DNA of 64,000 bases from Oscillospiraceae bacterium. GTDB lineage: Bacteria > Bacillota > Clostridia > Oscillospirales > Acutalibacteraceae. The notes below the pieces were generated by a model. It had not been told where the DNA came from. It did no database searches and saw only the letters and a list, made by a program, of their open reading frames with translations. The stretch spans positions 1 through 64,000 of the forward strand of contig JAIRPV010000027.1 in the NCBI GenBank assembly GCA_031256825.1. The letters are read 5' to 3'. Below are positions 53,430 to 63,157 of the stretch, one piece after another. A program made the position numbers and the translations under genes. How positions within the stretch are numbered: the first letter of the stretch is position 1; each line of letters starts with the position of its first letter.

Positions 53430-55834
53430 ATTTATCTGATCCGATGATCCTCGACGGCGGCATGGGCACTTTGCTGCAACAGGCGGGGCTTGCCCCCGGC
53501 GAGCAGCCCGAACGCTGGAATCTGCTTCGCCCCGACGATATCATCGCCATTCACCGGGCCTATCTGGAGGCCGGGGCGCAGGTGATGACCACCAACACCT
53601 TCGGCGCCAATCGGCTGAAATACCCCGCAGACGGCGGCTGCGCTTTGGCGGACGTTATCGCGGCGGGGCTTCATTGCGCCAAAGCTGCGGCGGGCAAGCG
53701 CGCTGCCGTGGCGCTGGACATTGGCCCGACAGGCAAATTATTGGCTCCTTTGGGGCCGCTTGCGTTTGAGGACGCCGTTGCGATATTTCGCGAAATTGCG
53801 GAGATTGGCGCGGCCAACGGCGCTGATCTTTTGTTCATCGAGACAATGACAGACTTGCTGGAACTGCGCGCGGCGGTCATTGGCTGCAAGGAAGGCGCGC
53901 CCGGCCTGCCCATTTTCGCAAGCTTTACGGTGGAAGAAAACGGGCGCATGCTGACCGGCGCCACCCCTGCGGCGGCGGCGGTTATGCTGGAGAGCATGGG
54001 GGTTGCCGCGCTGGGGATCAATTGCGGGGCAGGGCCAGAACGGGCGCGGGGGATTGTGCCGCAGCTTGCGGCGCATTGCTCTGTGCCGGTTCTGGCGCAG
54101 CCCAACGCGGGGCTGCCGGAAGTCTGTCAAGGCCAAACCATTTACCCCCTTTCGCCGGAGGAGTTTGCCCGTCAAGGCGCGGCGCTTTACAGCCTGGGCG
54201 CAAGGCTGCTGGGCGGCTGCTGCGGCACCACTCCTGCGCACATTGCCGCGCTGGCGCGGGCTTTGGGAGAAGCGAGAGGTGTAAAGGCAAACGCTTGTCA
54301 GCTGCCGGCCGCGCCGGTGATTTGCAGCGCCTCGGCGATCGTTGCCTTCGCGGAACCGACCGTACTCATCGGCGAGCGGATCAATCCAACGGGCAAGCCC
54401 AAGTTCCAACAGCATTTGCGGGCGGGCAACTGGGATTATCTGTTGGATGAGGCGCTCAGCCAGGAACAGGCGGGCGCGCAGGTGCTGGATGTGAACCTGG
54501 GCCTGCCGGGGATTGACGAGCGCGCGGCCATGCTGGAGGCCGTTACGCGCATTCAGCGGGCAACGGCGCTGCCTTTGCAGCTCGACAGCGCAAGCCCCGC
54601 GGTATTGGAGGCCGCTTTGCGGCGCTACCAGGGCAAAGCGCTGGTCAATTCCGTCAACGGCAAAGAAGAAAATATGCGGGCGGTGTTCCCGCTGATCCAG
54701 AAATATGGCGGGGTTGTGGTGGCGCTGCTGCTGGATGAAGTGGGGATCCCGGCAACAGCGGCGGGCCGCATGGCCATTGCCGAAAAAATCTATGCGACGG
54801 CGGCGGAATACGGCCTTGGCAAAGAAGATATCCTGATCGACGCGCTGACCATGACGGTGAGCGCGGAGCCGACGGGCGCGGTGGTGACGCTTGATGTGAT
54901 GGAGCGCATCCACGCCATGGGCGGTTACACGGTTCTGGGGGTTTCGAACATCTCCTTCGGGCTGCCGCAGCGGGAATTCGTCAACGCCGCTTTTTTCACC
55001 ATGGCGATGCAGCGGGGTCTGCGCGCGGCGATCATCAACCCCAAAAGCCCGGCGATGATGGCCGCTTATCACGCCGTCAAGCTGTTGAATAACAGGGACG
55101 CCAATGCTGTAAAGTATTTGGCCTTTACAGAGAGTTTGCCCGTGCAAGCAAATTCCTTGTCACCGTCGGCGGCGCAGGCGAAAGCCGTTGAAAAACCGGA
55201 GCTTCCGCCCCTGATGGAGGCGATTTTGCTCGGCCGGGAGGAAGCCGCGCTTTCGCTGGCCAACGCCGCGTTATTGCGCGAAAGCCCGCTGCAAATCATC
55301 CAGCAACTGGTGATTCCGGCGCTGGACGAAGTTGGGCTGCGCTTTGCGAAGGGGACGCTTTTTTTGCCGCAGCTGCTGCAAAGCGCGGCGGCAGCCAAGG
55401 CGGCGCTTGCCCTGTTGCAGGAAAAAATCCGTGAAAGCGGCAGCGGCGCGCCCGCAAAAGGGGCCATTGTGCTGGCCACCGTGCGGGGCGATATTCACGA
55501 CATTGGCAAAAATATTGTGAAGACCCTTCTCGAAACTTATCATTTTGAAGTGACCGATTTGGGCAAAGATGTGCCGCCGGAGACCGTTTGCCGGGCTGTG
55601 ACGGAAGGGCATGTTCCGCTGTGCGGCCTTTCGGCGCTGATGACCACCACCGTGCCTTCGATGGAGGCCACCATCCGATTGCTGCGCGAAAAAGCCCCCT
55701 GGTGCAAGGTGCTGGTGGGCGGCGCGGTGCTGACAAAGGCCTATGCCGACGAAATCGGCGCCGACGCTTATTGCGCCGACGCGATGGCAACGGTCCGGGC
55801 CGCGGAAGCAATGCTCAGCGGCGCGGCAGGGTGA
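53417..55834 (+). CDS. metH: Cobalamin-dependent methionine synthase (Hcy, pterin and B12-binding domains, no C-terminal reactivation domain)
   Basis: ILDGGMGTLLQQAGL; GINCGAGPERARGIVPQL; LLGGCCGTTPAHIAAL; GERINPTGKPKFQQHL; GDIHDIGKNIVKTLLETYHFEVTDLGKDVPPE. Confidence 0.94.
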   Translation: MRVLNLSDPMILDGGMGTLLQQAGLAPGEQPERWNLLRPDDIIAIHRAYLEAGAQVMTTNTFGANRLKYPADGGCALADVIAAGLHCAKAAAGKRAAVALDIGPTGKLLAPLGPLAFEDAVAIFREIAEIGAANGADLLFIETMTDLLELRAAVIGCKEGAPGLPIFASFTVEENGRMLTGATPAAAAVMLESMGVAALGINCGAGPERARGIVPQLAAHCSVPVLAQPNAGLPEVCQGQTIYPLSPEEFARQGAALYSLGARLLGGCCGTTPAHIAALARALGEARGVKANACQLPAAPVICSASAIVAFAEPTVLIGERINPTGKPKFQQHLRAGNWDYLLDEALSQEQAGAQVLDVNLGLPGIDERAAMLEAVTRIQRATALPLQLDSASPAVLEAALRRYQGKALVNSVNGKEENMRAVFPLIQKYGGVVVALLLDEVGIPATAAGRMAIAEKIYATAAEYGLGKEDILIDALTMTVSAEPTGAVVTLDVMERIHAMGGYTVLGVSNISFGLPQREFVNAAFFTMAMQRGLRAAIINPKSPAMMAAYHAVKLLNNRDANAVKYLAFTESLPVQANSLSPSAAQAKAVEKPELPPLMEAILLGREEAALSLANAALLRESPLQIIQQLVIPALDEVGLRFAKGTLFLPQLLQSAAAAKAALALLQEKIRESGSGAPAKGAIVLATVRGDIHDIGKNIVKTLLETYHFEVTDLGKDVPPETVCRAVTEGHVPLCGLSALMTTTVPSMEATIRLLREKAPWCKVLVGGAVLTKAYADEIGADAYCADAMATVRAAEAMLSGAAG
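55108..55129. promoter_or_regulatory. 22-bp bipartite motif instance 7 (inside metH)
   Basis: TGTAAAG-TATTTGGC-CTTTACA. Confidence 0.6.
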
Positions 55835-55836
55835 TT

Positions 55837-56559
55837 TCAGCAGTCGGCGTTCAATGTTAAAAACAGCGGCAGGCCGACCAAAACGCCGCAGGCGGGCTGG
55901 AAGCAAACCGCAACGCCGCGCAGGGGCAGCGCGCCGCAGCAAAAATATTCCCGCCAGGCGTGCTCGCCCAGCGCACCGCAGAAGTTCCCCCGGGCGCAAA
56001 GCAGCTGCACGGCGGGGCAGCGCTCCGACTCCGGGCTGTTGATCCAAATCGCCCCTTCGGGCACGCTTGCGATGCGCTCTTCTTCCCAAAGGCCCGCCGC
56101 TTCCCGTTCCACAACCAGCTCCTCGGCTCGGCCGCTCCGGCCGGCCGGCGGCTCATGCGCGTAAAACAGCCCCTCCAGTTCATAAAAGCCCCCGGGATAA
56201 AAGCGCGCGCCGGGGCAAGCGCGGCGCAGCTGGCCGCTTTGGCGCAGATGCTGCAGGATGCGGCGGCGCTGATACATTTCGTTTTTGTCCATCAGCGCTT
56301 CGTTGTAGCGCGTTTCTGATCCATCGGTGGATACATGCGGGATGAACGGTGGCTCTTCCGGTTCGCGCAGGATCTCGCCTTCCTTGAGCCTGGGTTTTGG
56401 CGGCTTTGGCGGGGGAATGTGCAGATCAGAATTGTTGTGCGTGCTGCGCGTGGCGCTGTGTTTGATCATCACAAAGCGCGCTTCGGGCAGTTGCCGATAG
56501 AGCTGAAAAATTTTTTCGTGCGCGTCGTAGACAAAGAATTCCAAATCCTGTATCGCCAT
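55837..56559 (-). CDS. Hypothetical protein
   Basis: MAIQDLEFFVYDAHEKIFQLYRQLPEARFVMIKHSATRSTHNNSDLHIPPPKPPKPRLKEGE...; ggggtgg RBS. Confidence 0.65.
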   Translation of the reverse strand: MAIQDLEFFVYDAHEKIFQLYRQLPEARFVMIKHSATRSTHNNSDLHIPPPKPPKPRLKEGEILREPEEPPFIPHVSTDGSETRYNEALMDKNEMYQRRRILQHLRQSGQLRRACPGARFYPGGFYELEGLFYAHEPPAGRSGRAEELVVEREAAGLWEEERIASVPEGAIWINSPESERCPAVQLLCARGNFCGALGEHAWREYFCCGALPLRGVAVCFQPACGVLVGLPLFLTLNADC

Positions 56560-56810
56560 TCCACCACCCCTTTTCAATGGTATGCGATTTCACAATTTAA
56601 TAGACTGCTAACTTTCAAAATCCGTCAAAAAATGATTGAAATAAAAGCGAAAATGTGATAGACTAGATAACAGGCGTTTCGATGTTAGACTGGATGCGAT
56701 CCCTTGATGGCTTCTTGCCATGCGTTGGCCGGGAGCCGTGTTTTCGGCGTTAGCGGACGGATTTGCCATCTGCTGCTTCATGTCTATTCTTGCTTGCGGG
56801 GAGCGATTGC

Positions 56811-58130
56811 ATGGACGAGTTCCACAGTATGTACGAACTGGTGAAGGCCAAGCTGCGCGAAGAACTTTCAGAAACCATCTTTGATGTGTGGCTGAGCGAA
56901 ATGCGGCCGCTCCGTTTTGAAGACGGCGTGGCCACCCTTGCTTTGCCGGAGTTCAAGCGCAAAGTAACCGAACAAAAATTTATTGAGCCCCTGCACCGCG
57001 CGTTCACGGCGGCGCTGGGGTTCGATGTGGAAATTATCCTCGTCGATCCCCCGCCTATGAACCCGGAGCCGGCGCCCGCCGCGCAGGCGGCCTCCTCCGC
57101 CGGGCGGCTGCCGCAGGGGCACGAGGGGAATACGTTTGAGACATTTGTTGTCGGCGGCTCAAACAAGTTTGCCCACGCGGCGTCTTTGGCGGTGTCCGCA
57201 ACGCCCGGCAAGGCCTATAACCCGCTGTTTATTTACGGCAACTCGGGCCTTGGCAAAACGCACCTGCTCAGCGCGATTTTCCACGAGCTAAAGGCCGGCT
57301 TTCCCCGGGTGAACATCATCTACACCACCGGCGAAGAGTTTACCAACGAAGTCATTCGTTCGATCCAGTTCAAATCGACCGCCGAACTTCACCAAAAATA
57401 CCGCACCGCCGACGTGCTGCTGATGGACGACGTGCAGTTTATCGCGGGGAAAGAGGCCACGCAGGAGGAGTTCTTCCATACGTTCAACGCGCTGACGCAG
57501 AGCGGGCGGCAGATTGTGCTCAGTTCCGATAAACCGCCGAAAGATATGCTGACGCTGGAAGATCGCTTGCGCAGCCGGTTTGATGCGGGGCTGATTGCCG
57601 ACATACAGCCGCCGGACATTGAAACCCGCATCGCCATCGTAAAGCGCAAGGCGGCCGATACCAATTTCGAGCTTTCCGACGACATTGTGGATTACATCGC
57701 CCGCAAGCTCAAGAGCAATATCCGCCAGCTGGAAGGCGCGGTCAACCGCATCGAAGCCATGGTGACCATGCGCGGCATGCCGCTGAATCTCCACACGGCC
57801 CAGCATGCCATCAGCGACATCGAAAGCCAGGAGCGGCCCATTCCTGTGACCATTGAGCGCATTATTGAAGAAACCGCGCGGCATTTTTCGCTGACGGCCG
57901 CCGATTTGCGCTCCAAGCGCCGCAGCGCCGACATTTCTCATGCCCGCCAGGTATCGATGTATATCATCAGCCAGATGACCGGCCTTTCAACAAAAGCCAT
58001 CGGCGCCGAATTTTCCCGCGATCACTCCACCGTGGTCTATGCCCTGCGGGAACTGCGCGGCGAGCTGCTGCGCGACGCGAGCCTGCGCAAGGTGATCAAC
58101 GAGATCACAAAAACGGTGCAGGAGAATTGA
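56811..58130 (+). CDS. dnaA: Chromosomal replication initiator protein DnaA
   Basis: YNPLFIYGNSGLGKTHLLSAIFHEL; VLLMDDVQFIAGKEATQEEFFHTFNAL; C-terminal TKAIGAEFSRDHSTVVYALREL. Confidence 0.95.
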   Translation: MDEFHSMYELVKAKLREELSETIFDVWLSEMRPLRFEDGVATLALPEFKRKVTEQKFIEPLHRAFTAALGFDVEIILVDPPPMNPEPAPAAQAASSAGRLPQGHEGNTFETFVVGGSNKFAHAASLAVSATPGKAYNPLFIYGNSGLGKTHLLSAIFHELKAGFPRVNIIYTTGEEFTNEVIRSIQFKSTAELHQKYRTADVLLMDDVQFIAGKEATQEEFFHTFNALTQSGRQIVLSSDKPPKDMLTLEDRLRSRFDAGLIADIQPPDIETRIAIVKRKAADTNFELSDDIVDYIARKLKSNIRQLEGAVNRIEAMVTMRGMPLNLHTAQHAISDIESQERPIPVTIERIIEETARHFSLTAADLRSKRRSADISHARQVSMYIISQMTGLSTKAIGAEFSRDHSTVVYALRELRGELLRDASLRKVINEITKTVQEN

Positions 58131-58222
58131 ACGGGGGCAGGGATCCGGGGGCAAGAGGCATGCCGGGTCTGTTTTCGGGTATCATAATCAGGGAGAAATC
58201 GCGTCTGAAAGGGGAGGGTTCT

Positions 58223-59092
58223 ATGCGCTTCACAAAAATGCACGGCTGCGGCAACGACTATATCTATATCAACTGCTTTGAAGAACAGGCGGCGGATCCC
58301 GAGCGGCTGGCTGTGGCGGTCAGCGATCGCCATTTTGGCGTGGGCGCCGACGGGCTGGTGCTGATCTGCCCTTCAGACACGGCGGATTTTAAAATGCGCA
58401 TGTTCAACGCCGACGGCAGCGAGGGCAAAATGTGCGGCAACGCGGCCCGCTGCGTGGCAAAATATGTGTATGACTTTGGCATGACACAAAAAGACGTGAT
58501 TGCGCTGGAGACCCTGGCGGGGATCAAACGCATTCAGCTGCACGCAAAAAACGGCAAAATGGCCGCCGCAACCGTTGATATGGGCGCGCCCCTGCTGCGG
58601 CCCGAAGAGATCCCCGCGCGGGCGGAACAGCTGGAAGGCCTGACGGCAATCGTCGGGCAGCACCTGGGCTTGCCGGATGACAACGACCTGGATGTGACCT
58701 GCGTGAGCATGGGCAACCCGCACTGCGTTGCTTTTGTGGAGGACACAGAAGCTTTTCCGCTGGAAACCGTTGGCCCGCTGATCGAGCGCCACGCCTGGTT
58801 CCCCGAGCGGGTGAACGCGGAATTTGTGCGGGTGATTGGCCGCACGGAACTCCAGATGCGCGTTTGGGAGCGCGGATCGGGCGAAACCTGGGCCTGCGGC
58901 ACAGGCGCCTGCGCAAGCGCCGTGGCCTGCGTCTTAAATGGCCGCTGCGACAAAGACGCCGATATCACCGTGCACCTGCGCGGCGGCGATTTGGTGATCC
59001 GCTGGGATTCCGCACGCGACACGGTGCTCATGACCGGGCCGGCGGCCTTTGTCTGCCGGGGGGAACTGCTGCTGGAGCAAGCGGCGCGATAA
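58223..59092 (+). CDS. dapF: Diaminopimelate epimerase
   Basis: MRFTKMHGCGNDYIYINCFEE; FNADGSEGKMCGNAARCVAKYVYD; MGNPHCVAFVED; ERGSGETWACGTGACASAVA. Confidence 0.95.
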   Translation: MRFTKMHGCGNDYIYINCFEEQAADPERLAVAVSDRHFGVGADGLVLICPSDTADFKMRMFNADGSEGKMCGNAARCVAKYVYDFGMTQKDVIALETLAGIKRIQLHAKNGKMAAATVDMGAPLLRPEEIPARAEQLEGLTAIVGQHLGLPDDNDLDVTCVSMGNPHCVAFVEDTEAFPLETVGPLIERHAWFPERVNAEFVRVIGRTELQMRVWERGSGETWACGTGACASAVACVLNGRCDKDADITVHLRGGDLVIRWDSARDTVLMTGPAAFVCRGELLLEQAAR

Positions 59093-59137
59093 AGCGCCTG
59101 GCCAAAACCGGCGCGCTCGTCTAAAAAAGCAAAAACA

Positions 59138-59168
59138 AAGGCCGACCGCGTTTTCGCGGCCGACTTTT
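59138..59168 (+). terminator. Possible terminator
   Basis: ggccgaccgcgttttcgcggccgactttttat. Confidence 0.45.
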
Positions 59169-59252
59169 TATGAAGGGGCCGCTCAAAAAAACATTTGCAT
59201 TTCCCCGCGAAATATAGTATAATAAAAGCTCAATCAAAAGGGAGGGCGCGCC

Positions 59253-60431
59253 ATGACCATCAACCAAAACTTTTTGCGGCTCAAAAAAAATTACCTCTTT
59301 GCCGAAATTGGCAGGAAGGTGCGCGAATACGCCGGCCAAAACCCTTCGGCTGCTATCATCCGCCTGGGCATTGGCGATGTGACGCGCCCGCTGCCCCCGG
59401 CGGCCATTGCCGCCATGCACAGGGCGGTGGATGATATGTCCCGCGCGGAAACGTTTGTGGGCTATCCCACGGACTACGGCCTGCATTTTTTAGAAGACGC
59501 GATTCAGGCGGACTATGCCCGGCGCGGCGTCAGCATTGCGCTGGATGAGATTTTTATCAGCGACGGCGCGAAAAGCGATACGGGCAATATCGGCGATCTC
59601 TTCGGCGCGGAAAATATCGTGGCCGTCTGCGATCCCATTTATCCGGTCTATGTTGACACCAACCTCATGGCCGGGCGCGAGATGTTCTCGATTGTTTGCG
59701 ACGCGGCGCACGATTTTGCCCCGCAGCTGCCGCAGCGGCACGCCGACGTGGTATATCTTTGTTCGCCGAACAACCCAACGGGCATGGCCATGGACGCCGC
59801 GCAGCTGAAACGTTGGGTGGACTGGGCCAATGAGCGCGGCAGCGTGCTGCTGTTCGACGGGGCTTACGAGGCCTATATCACCGATCCCAAGCTGCCGCGC
59901 AGCATCTACGAAATTCCGGGCGCGCGCACCTGTGCTGTGGAGTTTCGCTCGTTCAGCAAAACGGCGGGATTTACGGGCGTGCGCTGCGCCTATACCGTGA
60001 TACCGAAAGAGCTTTTGGCGGGGGAGACCAGCCTCAACGCCCTCTGGGCGCGGCGGCAGGCCTCAAAATTCAACGGCGTGAGCTATATTACCCAGCGCGG
60101 GGCGGAAGCCACGTTGTCCGGCGAAGGGCGCGCGCAGGTTGCCCAGACCATTCAATATTATTTGCGCAACGCCAAAACGATCCGCGACGGCCTGTGCGCG
60201 GCGGGCTTTTCGGTCTGGGGCGGGGTGAATTCCCCCTATGTCTGGTTCCGCGCGCCCAATGGCCTTTCTTCCTGGGCGCTGTTCGATCAGCTGCTGCACG
60301 AGGTTCAGATTGTTGGCACCCCCGGCAGCGGCTTTGGCCCGGCGGGCGAAGGCTGTTTCCGGTTAACCGGCTTTGGCACGGCGGAGCACACGGCGGAAGC
60401 TGTGGAACGGATCCGCAAAAGGTATGCCTGA
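59253..60431 (+). CDS. dapL: LL-diaminopimelate aminotransferase
   Basis: INQNFLRLKKNYLFAEIGRKVREYAGQNPSAAIIRLGIGDVTRPL; FISDGAKSDTGNIGDLFG; VYLCSPNNPTGMA; RSFSKTAGFTGVRCAYTVIPKEL. Confidence 0.94.
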   Translation: MTINQNFLRLKKNYLFAEIGRKVREYAGQNPSAAIIRLGIGDVTRPLPPAAIAAMHRAVDDMSRAETFVGYPTDYGLHFLEDAIQADYARRGVSIALDEIFISDGAKSDTGNIGDLFGAENIVAVCDPIYPVYVDTNLMAGREMFSIVCDAAHDFAPQLPQRHADVVYLCSPNNPTGMAMDAAQLKRWVDWANERGSVLLFDGAYEAYITDPKLPRSIYEIPGARTCAVEFRSFSKTAGFTGVRCAYTVIPKELLAGETSLNALWARRQASKFNGVSYITQRGAEATLSGEGRAQVAQTIQYYLRNAKTIRDGLCAAGFSVWGGVNSPYVWFRAPNGLSSWALFDQLLHEVQIVGTPGSGFGPAGEGCFRLTGFGTAEHTAEAVERIRKRYA

Positions 60432-60497
60432 GCGCGGCGGCCCCGGGCGTCCTGCGCTTTCTTGCAAAAAAAATCCTCAAAAAAGGAGGGGCGCTCC

Positions 60498-61157
60498 ATG
60501 TCGCTCAACGCTTTTTTCTTCCCCCTGTCGTGCAGCCTCCTGAGCTTTGGGGCGCTGCCATTGCTGGCGCTGTTTTATGGGGCATATTTGTTCCAGCTTT
60601 TTCATATGAAAAAACAGGGCGTCGCGGCGGATCTTCTGGGCAGCGGCGGCAAGCCCCACGCGGCATTCGAAAAAGCGCTGAAAATCTTCACTTACGCGGG
60701 CGCTTTTGTGCAGCTTCTCAACGCGCTGTTCCTGTTCCCCGGCATGGTGACCTCCGCCGTTTTTGTTCTGAACGATCCAAAGATGCAGCGCCTTTGGGAG
60801 CGCGCGTCCGGTGTTTCCGCCGTGTGCGGCCTGGCGGCCATGGCGCTGGGCGCGGGCATATTTATCGCGGCCATCGCGGCCATGGGTATGAACTGGCGCG
60901 CGGGATGCAGCGAAGGGCAGGGGACGCAGTTGGTGACGACGGGGGTCTATGCCCACAGCCGCAACCCGGCCTTTTTGGGCTTTGATCTGCTCTATATTGG
61001 CTGCTTTTTCGCGTGCCCCAGCGTTTTTGGCCTTCTGCTGGCCGTGGCCGCGCCGGTGATGTTCCATCACCAAATCCGCACGGAAGAGCGGTTTTGCGCG
61101 GCGGCGTTCGGGGAAGAATATCAAGCGTATCAGGCGAAGGTAAAAAGGTATTTTTGA
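60498..61157 (+). CDS. Isoprenylcysteine carboxyl methyltransferase-like (ICMT) membrane protein
   Basis: C-terminal LVTTGVYAHSRNPAFLGFDLLYIGCF...HHQIRTEERFCAAAFGEEYQAYQAKVKRYF. Confidence 0.85.
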   Translation: MSLNAFFFPLSCSLLSFGALPLLALFYGAYLFQLFHMKKQGVAADLLGSGGKPHAAFEKALKIFTYAGAFVQLLNALFLFPGMVTSAVFVLNDPKMQRLWERASGVSAVCGLAAMALGAGIFIAAIAAMGMNWRAGCSEGQGTQLVTTGVYAHSRNPAFLGFDLLYIGCFFACPSVFGLLLAVAAPVMFHHQIRTEERFCAAAFGEEYQAYQAKVKRYF

Positions 61158-61174
61158 CAACAGGAGGAGTTCCC

Positions 61175-61744
61175 ATGCCCAACGTATTGGCCATCAACGG
61201 CAGCCCCCGCCCCGACGGCAACACCGCGCATATGCTGCGCGAAGTGCTGCAAGTTTGCGGCGCGGCGGGCTTTGCAACGGAAGTGTATCAGGCGGGCGGC
61301 AAACCGGTCCGCGGCTGCCTTGCCTGCGGCGCGTGCGGCAGCCAAAAAGGCCGCTGCGCTACCGACGACTGGATCAACGAGCTTTACCCAAAGGTTGCCC
61401 GGGCCGACGCGCTGCTGCTGGGTTCCCCCACCTATTTTGCCGATTTGACCCCGGAGCTGAAGGCGGTTATCGACCGCGTTGGCTTTATGTCCCGCAGCGA
61501 CAACATGCGCCTGAGCCGGAAAGTGGGCGCGGCTGTTTCCGCTGTGCGCCGCGCCGGTTCCATTCATGTTCTCGACAGCATCCAGCACTTCTTTTTGATC
61601 AACGATATGATTGTGCCCGGCAGCACCTACTGGAACATGAGCCAGTGCCGCGTGCCCGGCGAATATGAGCAGGATGCCGAGGGCGTGCAAACCCTGCGGC
61701 GGCTGGGCGAAAATATCGTTTGGCTGGTGAATAAACTAAATTGA
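61175..61744 (+). CDS. NADPH-dependent FMN reductase / flavodoxin-family protein
   Basis: MPNVLAINGSPRPDGNTAHMLREVL; CLACGACGSQKGRCATDDW; DALLLGSPTYFADLTPELKAVIDRVGF. Confidence 0.88.
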   Translation: MPNVLAINGSPRPDGNTAHMLREVLQVCGAAGFATEVYQAGGKPVRGCLACGACGSQKGRCATDDWINELYPKVARADALLLGSPTYFADLTPELKAVIDRVGFMSRSDNMRLSRKVGAAVSAVRRAGSIHVLDSIQHFFLINDMIVPGSTYWNMSQCRVPGEYEQDAEGVQTLRRLGENIVWLVNKLN

Positions 61745-61757
61745 CGGGGTAATCCGC

Positions 61758-62543
61758 ATGCGCCACCCGCTCTTCCAAACAACAAAATACCTGATTCTGG
61801 ACATGGATGGCACAGTTTGCCTGGGGCAGCGCATGCTGCCCGGCGCGGGGGAATTTGTGCAGTCGCTGCGCGCGCGGGGGATCGGGCGCCTGTTTTTCAG
61901 CAACAACTCCTCCCGGTCGGTTGATCAGTGCGTGCGCGCGCTTCGGGCGATGGGATTCCCCGCCGCGCCGGAAGATATCGCGATTTCCACGCATGTTGCG
62001 GCGGATTATTTGAACGAGCGCCATCCCGGCGCGCGCGTCTTTTTGCTGGGGAATGAACATTTGTCGGCTGAGTTGCGGCAGCTGGGGCTGCGCCTGGTAT
62101 CGGACAAGCCCGATCTCATTCTTCTGGGGTTCGACACAACGCTGGATTACGAAAAAATCACCAAAGCCGCCAACTGGCTGGCGGCGGGGCTGCCCTATTA
62201 CGCCACGCATCCGGATGTCAACTGCCCTGTTGCGGGCGGCTTTTTGCCCGATACCGGCGCGATGATTGAACTGTTTGCCGCGTCGGCGGGCCGCAGGCCG
62301 GTGGTGCTTGGCAAGCCCGAGCGCCCCACGGTGGATTACCTTTGCCGCCGCCTTGCCTGTGCGCCGCAGGAGCTTTGTTTTGTGGGCGATCGGCTCGAGA
62401 CCGACATTGCCATCGGCCGCCACGGCGTTGCCACGGCGCTGGTATTTACAGGCGTGACCTCGCCGGCTCAGTATGAGGCGCAGGGGGAATGCCGCGCGGG
62501 CCTGGCTGTGGAATCGCTCGCGGCGCTTTCCGGTTATCTCTGA
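61758..62543 (+). CDS. HAD-IIA family hydrolase (NagD-like)
   Basis: YLILDMDGTVCLGQRMLPGAGEFVQSLRARG; LFFSNNSSRSVDQCV; VVLGKPERPTVDYL; CFVGDRLETDIAIGRHGVATALVFTGVT. Confidence 0.9.
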   Translation: MRHPLFQTTKYLILDMDGTVCLGQRMLPGAGEFVQSLRARGIGRLFFSNNSSRSVDQCVRALRAMGFPAAPEDIAISTHVAADYLNERHPGARVFLLGNEHLSAELRQLGLRLVSDKPDLILLGFDTTLDYEKITKAANWLAAGLPYYATHPDVNCPVAGGFLPDTGAMIELFAASAGRRPVVLGKPERPTVDYLCRRLACAPQELCFVGDRLETDIAIGRHGVATALVFTGVTSPAQYEAQGECRAGLAVESLAALSGYL

Positions 62544-62608
62544 TTGTTCGGCCCCTGCAAGCGTTTGATGTTACCGTCACCCATCAGGAAAAAAACGGAG
62601 GTATTGTT

Positions 62609-63157
62609 ATGTCTGCAAAAAAAACCAATCGCGGTATCCTTTTCCTCGCACAGGCGGCGCTGATTGCCGCGCTTTACGCCGGGCTTTGTTATGCCGGCTG
62701 GGGCGTTAGTTTTGGCCCGTGGCAGTTTCGCTTTGCCGAAGCGCTTACGCTCCTGCCCGTGCTGACCCCGGCGGCGATTCCGGGCCTGACCATTGGCTGC
62801 GCGCTGGCCAACCTGGGCAGCCCCTTCGGGCTGATCGACATCATCTTTGGCTCCCTGGCAACGCTGCTGGCGGCGGTGCTGGCCTATCTGCTGCGCCGCG
62901 TCCAGCTCCGGAAACTGCCGCTGCTGTCGGCGCTGATGCCCGTTGTGTGCAACGGCGTTATCGTTGGCGCAATCATTGCGCTGACCATCACGGACAAGCT
63001 CAGTTTTTCTGACTTTTCTTTCGTGAATTTTCTCACCTTTGGCGGCCAGGTGGCTCTGACGGAATTCGTGATCTGCTATGGGCTGGGGCTGCCGCTCGCG
63101 GCGCTGCTGCGCAAGGTTCCGTTTGTTCAATTCAATAAGGAGAATCCCCATGCCTGA
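62609..63157 (+). CDS. QueT family transporter-like protein
   Basis: LAQAALIAALYAGLCYAGWGVSFGPWQFRFAEALTLLPVLTPAAIPGLTIGCALANLGSPFGLIDIIFGSLATLLAA. Confidence 0.85.
   Translation: MSAKKTNRGILFLAQAALIAALYAGLCYAGWGVSFGPWQFRFAEALTLLPVLTPAAIPGLTIGCALANLGSPFGLIDIIFGSLATLLAAVLAYLLRRVQLRKLPLLSALMPVVCNGVIVGAIIALTITDKLSFSDFSFVNFLTFGGQVALTEFVICYGLGLPLAALLRKVPFVQFNKENPHA

Noticed and set aside
53738-55147. 469-aa minus-strand ORF within metH
   Set aside because: Antisense shadow of metH.
62544-62608. Possible preQ1 riboswitch upstream of the QueT-like gene
   Set aside because: I could not find a convincing preQ1-I/II/III core; a covariance-model search would be needed.
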